Positions 5,306 through 5,795 of a stretch of DNA of 5,795 nucleotides are shown here, piece by piece (positions within the stretch are counted from its first letter, which is position 1; each line of letters begins with the position of its first letter). Source of the stretch: Campylobacterales bacterium (GTDB lineage: Bacteria; Campylobacterota; Campylobacteria; Campylobacterales; Arcobacteraceae); assembly GCA_016784825.1 (NCBI GenBank), contig JADHTT010000062.1:1-5795 (forward strand), in the 5' to 3' direction. Under the pieces are notes generated by a model, which was not told where the DNA came from, did no database searches, and worked only from the letters and a program-made list of their open reading frames with translations. Made by a program: the position numbers and the translations under genes.

Positions 5306-5795
5306 ATGAAAAATAGATTTTTATTACTTATCTTTCCTTTATTTTTATATAGTGAAAGTTTAGATGAGATAGTAAACCTATCAATTCAAAATAAGCTAAT
5401 TCAAGCTACACAATATAATAATAAAGCATTAGTAGATAGTTACCAAAGTACAAAAAATTCCTATAAACCATCATTAACAATTGGAAGCTCTTATAGTGAT
5501 GCTAGAAATGAAACTGCAATGTACCCAAATAGTTCACTCACATCATTTGCAACTTTAAACTATACTATATATGATGGTGGTATAAAACAAGAGAGGTTTA
5601 ATTCTTTTGAAGAGAATATAAAAGGTGCAAATAAAAATCTCGATTCTTTAAAAAATAAAATCTCTTTAAATGTTATAGAGTTATATTTTAATTATCTATC
5701 TTCCTTATCATTAAAAGATGCATACTTAAAACAGATTCAAACACTTACAACCCAAAAACAAAGATTAGAGAAATTTTATCAAGCTGGTATCACTA
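5306..5795 (+). CDS. TolC-family outer-membrane efflux protein, 3' end outside window
   Basis: TolC-family proteins are trimeric outer-membrane channels with long periplasmic alpha-barrels, serving RND, MFS or ABC pumps and type I secretion. The frame is open from the ATG to the right edge (163 codons of an expected 400-470), so only the first structural repeat is seen. Residues 1-16 are a short signal peptide (MKNRFLLLIFPLFLYS) with cleavage likely before ESLDE. Then come SLDEIVNLSIQNK (18-30), the family's typical first helix, YKPSLTIGSSYS (53-64) opening the first beta strand pair, LNYTIYDGG (84-92) matching the common L-x-x-x-(L/I)-(F/Y)-DGG turn, a long helix from about 95 to 150, and LEKFYQAGIT (154-163), the usual RxxxGxx turn between helices. 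Its leading position and the MarR operators suggest it heads a regulated efflux operon whose pump and adaptor genes lie to the right (inference). Confidence 0.9.
   Translation, partial: MKNRFLLLIFPLFLYSESLDEIVNLSIQNKLIQATQYNNKALVDSYQSTKNSYKPSLTIGSSYSDARNETAMYPNSSLTSFATLNYTIYDGGIKQERFNSFEENIKGANKNLDSLKNKISLNVIELYFNYLSSLSLKDAYLKQIQTLTTQKQRLEKFYQAGIT

Overview
The window is strongly AT-rich (GC near or below 30% by eye). Its genes are closely packed, and its protein families and gene order fit a Campylobacterota genome, most likely an Arcobacter-type organism. That placement rests on composition, codon preference and gene order; no marker gene confirms it. No RNA gene, insertion sequence, CRISPR array or phage gene is visible. 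All sequence-family calls were made by eye from motifs.

Bases 1-3590 hold a tight minus-strand operon of four genes, read from right to left. First is a small Dabb-domain protein (3303-3590). Then come an MlaA/VacJ outer-membrane lipid-asymmetry protein (2550-3302), an MlaC/Ttg2D periplasmic phospholipid-binding protein (1956-2546), and a large RND/MMPL membrane transporter that runs off the left edge (1-1948). The gaps are 0, 3 and 7 bp, so the genes are almost certainly co-transcribed and probably translationally coupled. In the classical pathway MlaA and MlaC work with the MlaFEDB ABC transporter. Here an RND permease follows instead, which suggests lipid shuttling between the membranes built around an RND pump. 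The visible half of this pump lacks the acidic residue expected in TM4.

A 66-bp divergent gap separates the operon from a plus-strand flavoprotein of the HI0933/YhiN (BaiN) family (3657-4715), which is shorter than usual in its middle. It converges, with 8 bp between stops, on a minus-strand MarR-family regulator (4724-5203).

A 102-bp divergent gap (5204-5305) between the MarR gene and a plus-strand TolC-family outer-membrane factor (5306 to the right edge) contains two near-identical palindromes. They share the 14-bp core TCTTTCTAGTAAGA and lie 37 bp centre to centre. These are the likely MarR operators, pointing to an autoregulated repressor of an efflux operon that begins with the TolC-like gene and continues outside the window. 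Both the flavoprotein and MarR genes lack a Shine-Dalgarno sequence and carry an extended -10 motif exactly 6 nt before the ATG, so both may produce leaderless mRNAs.
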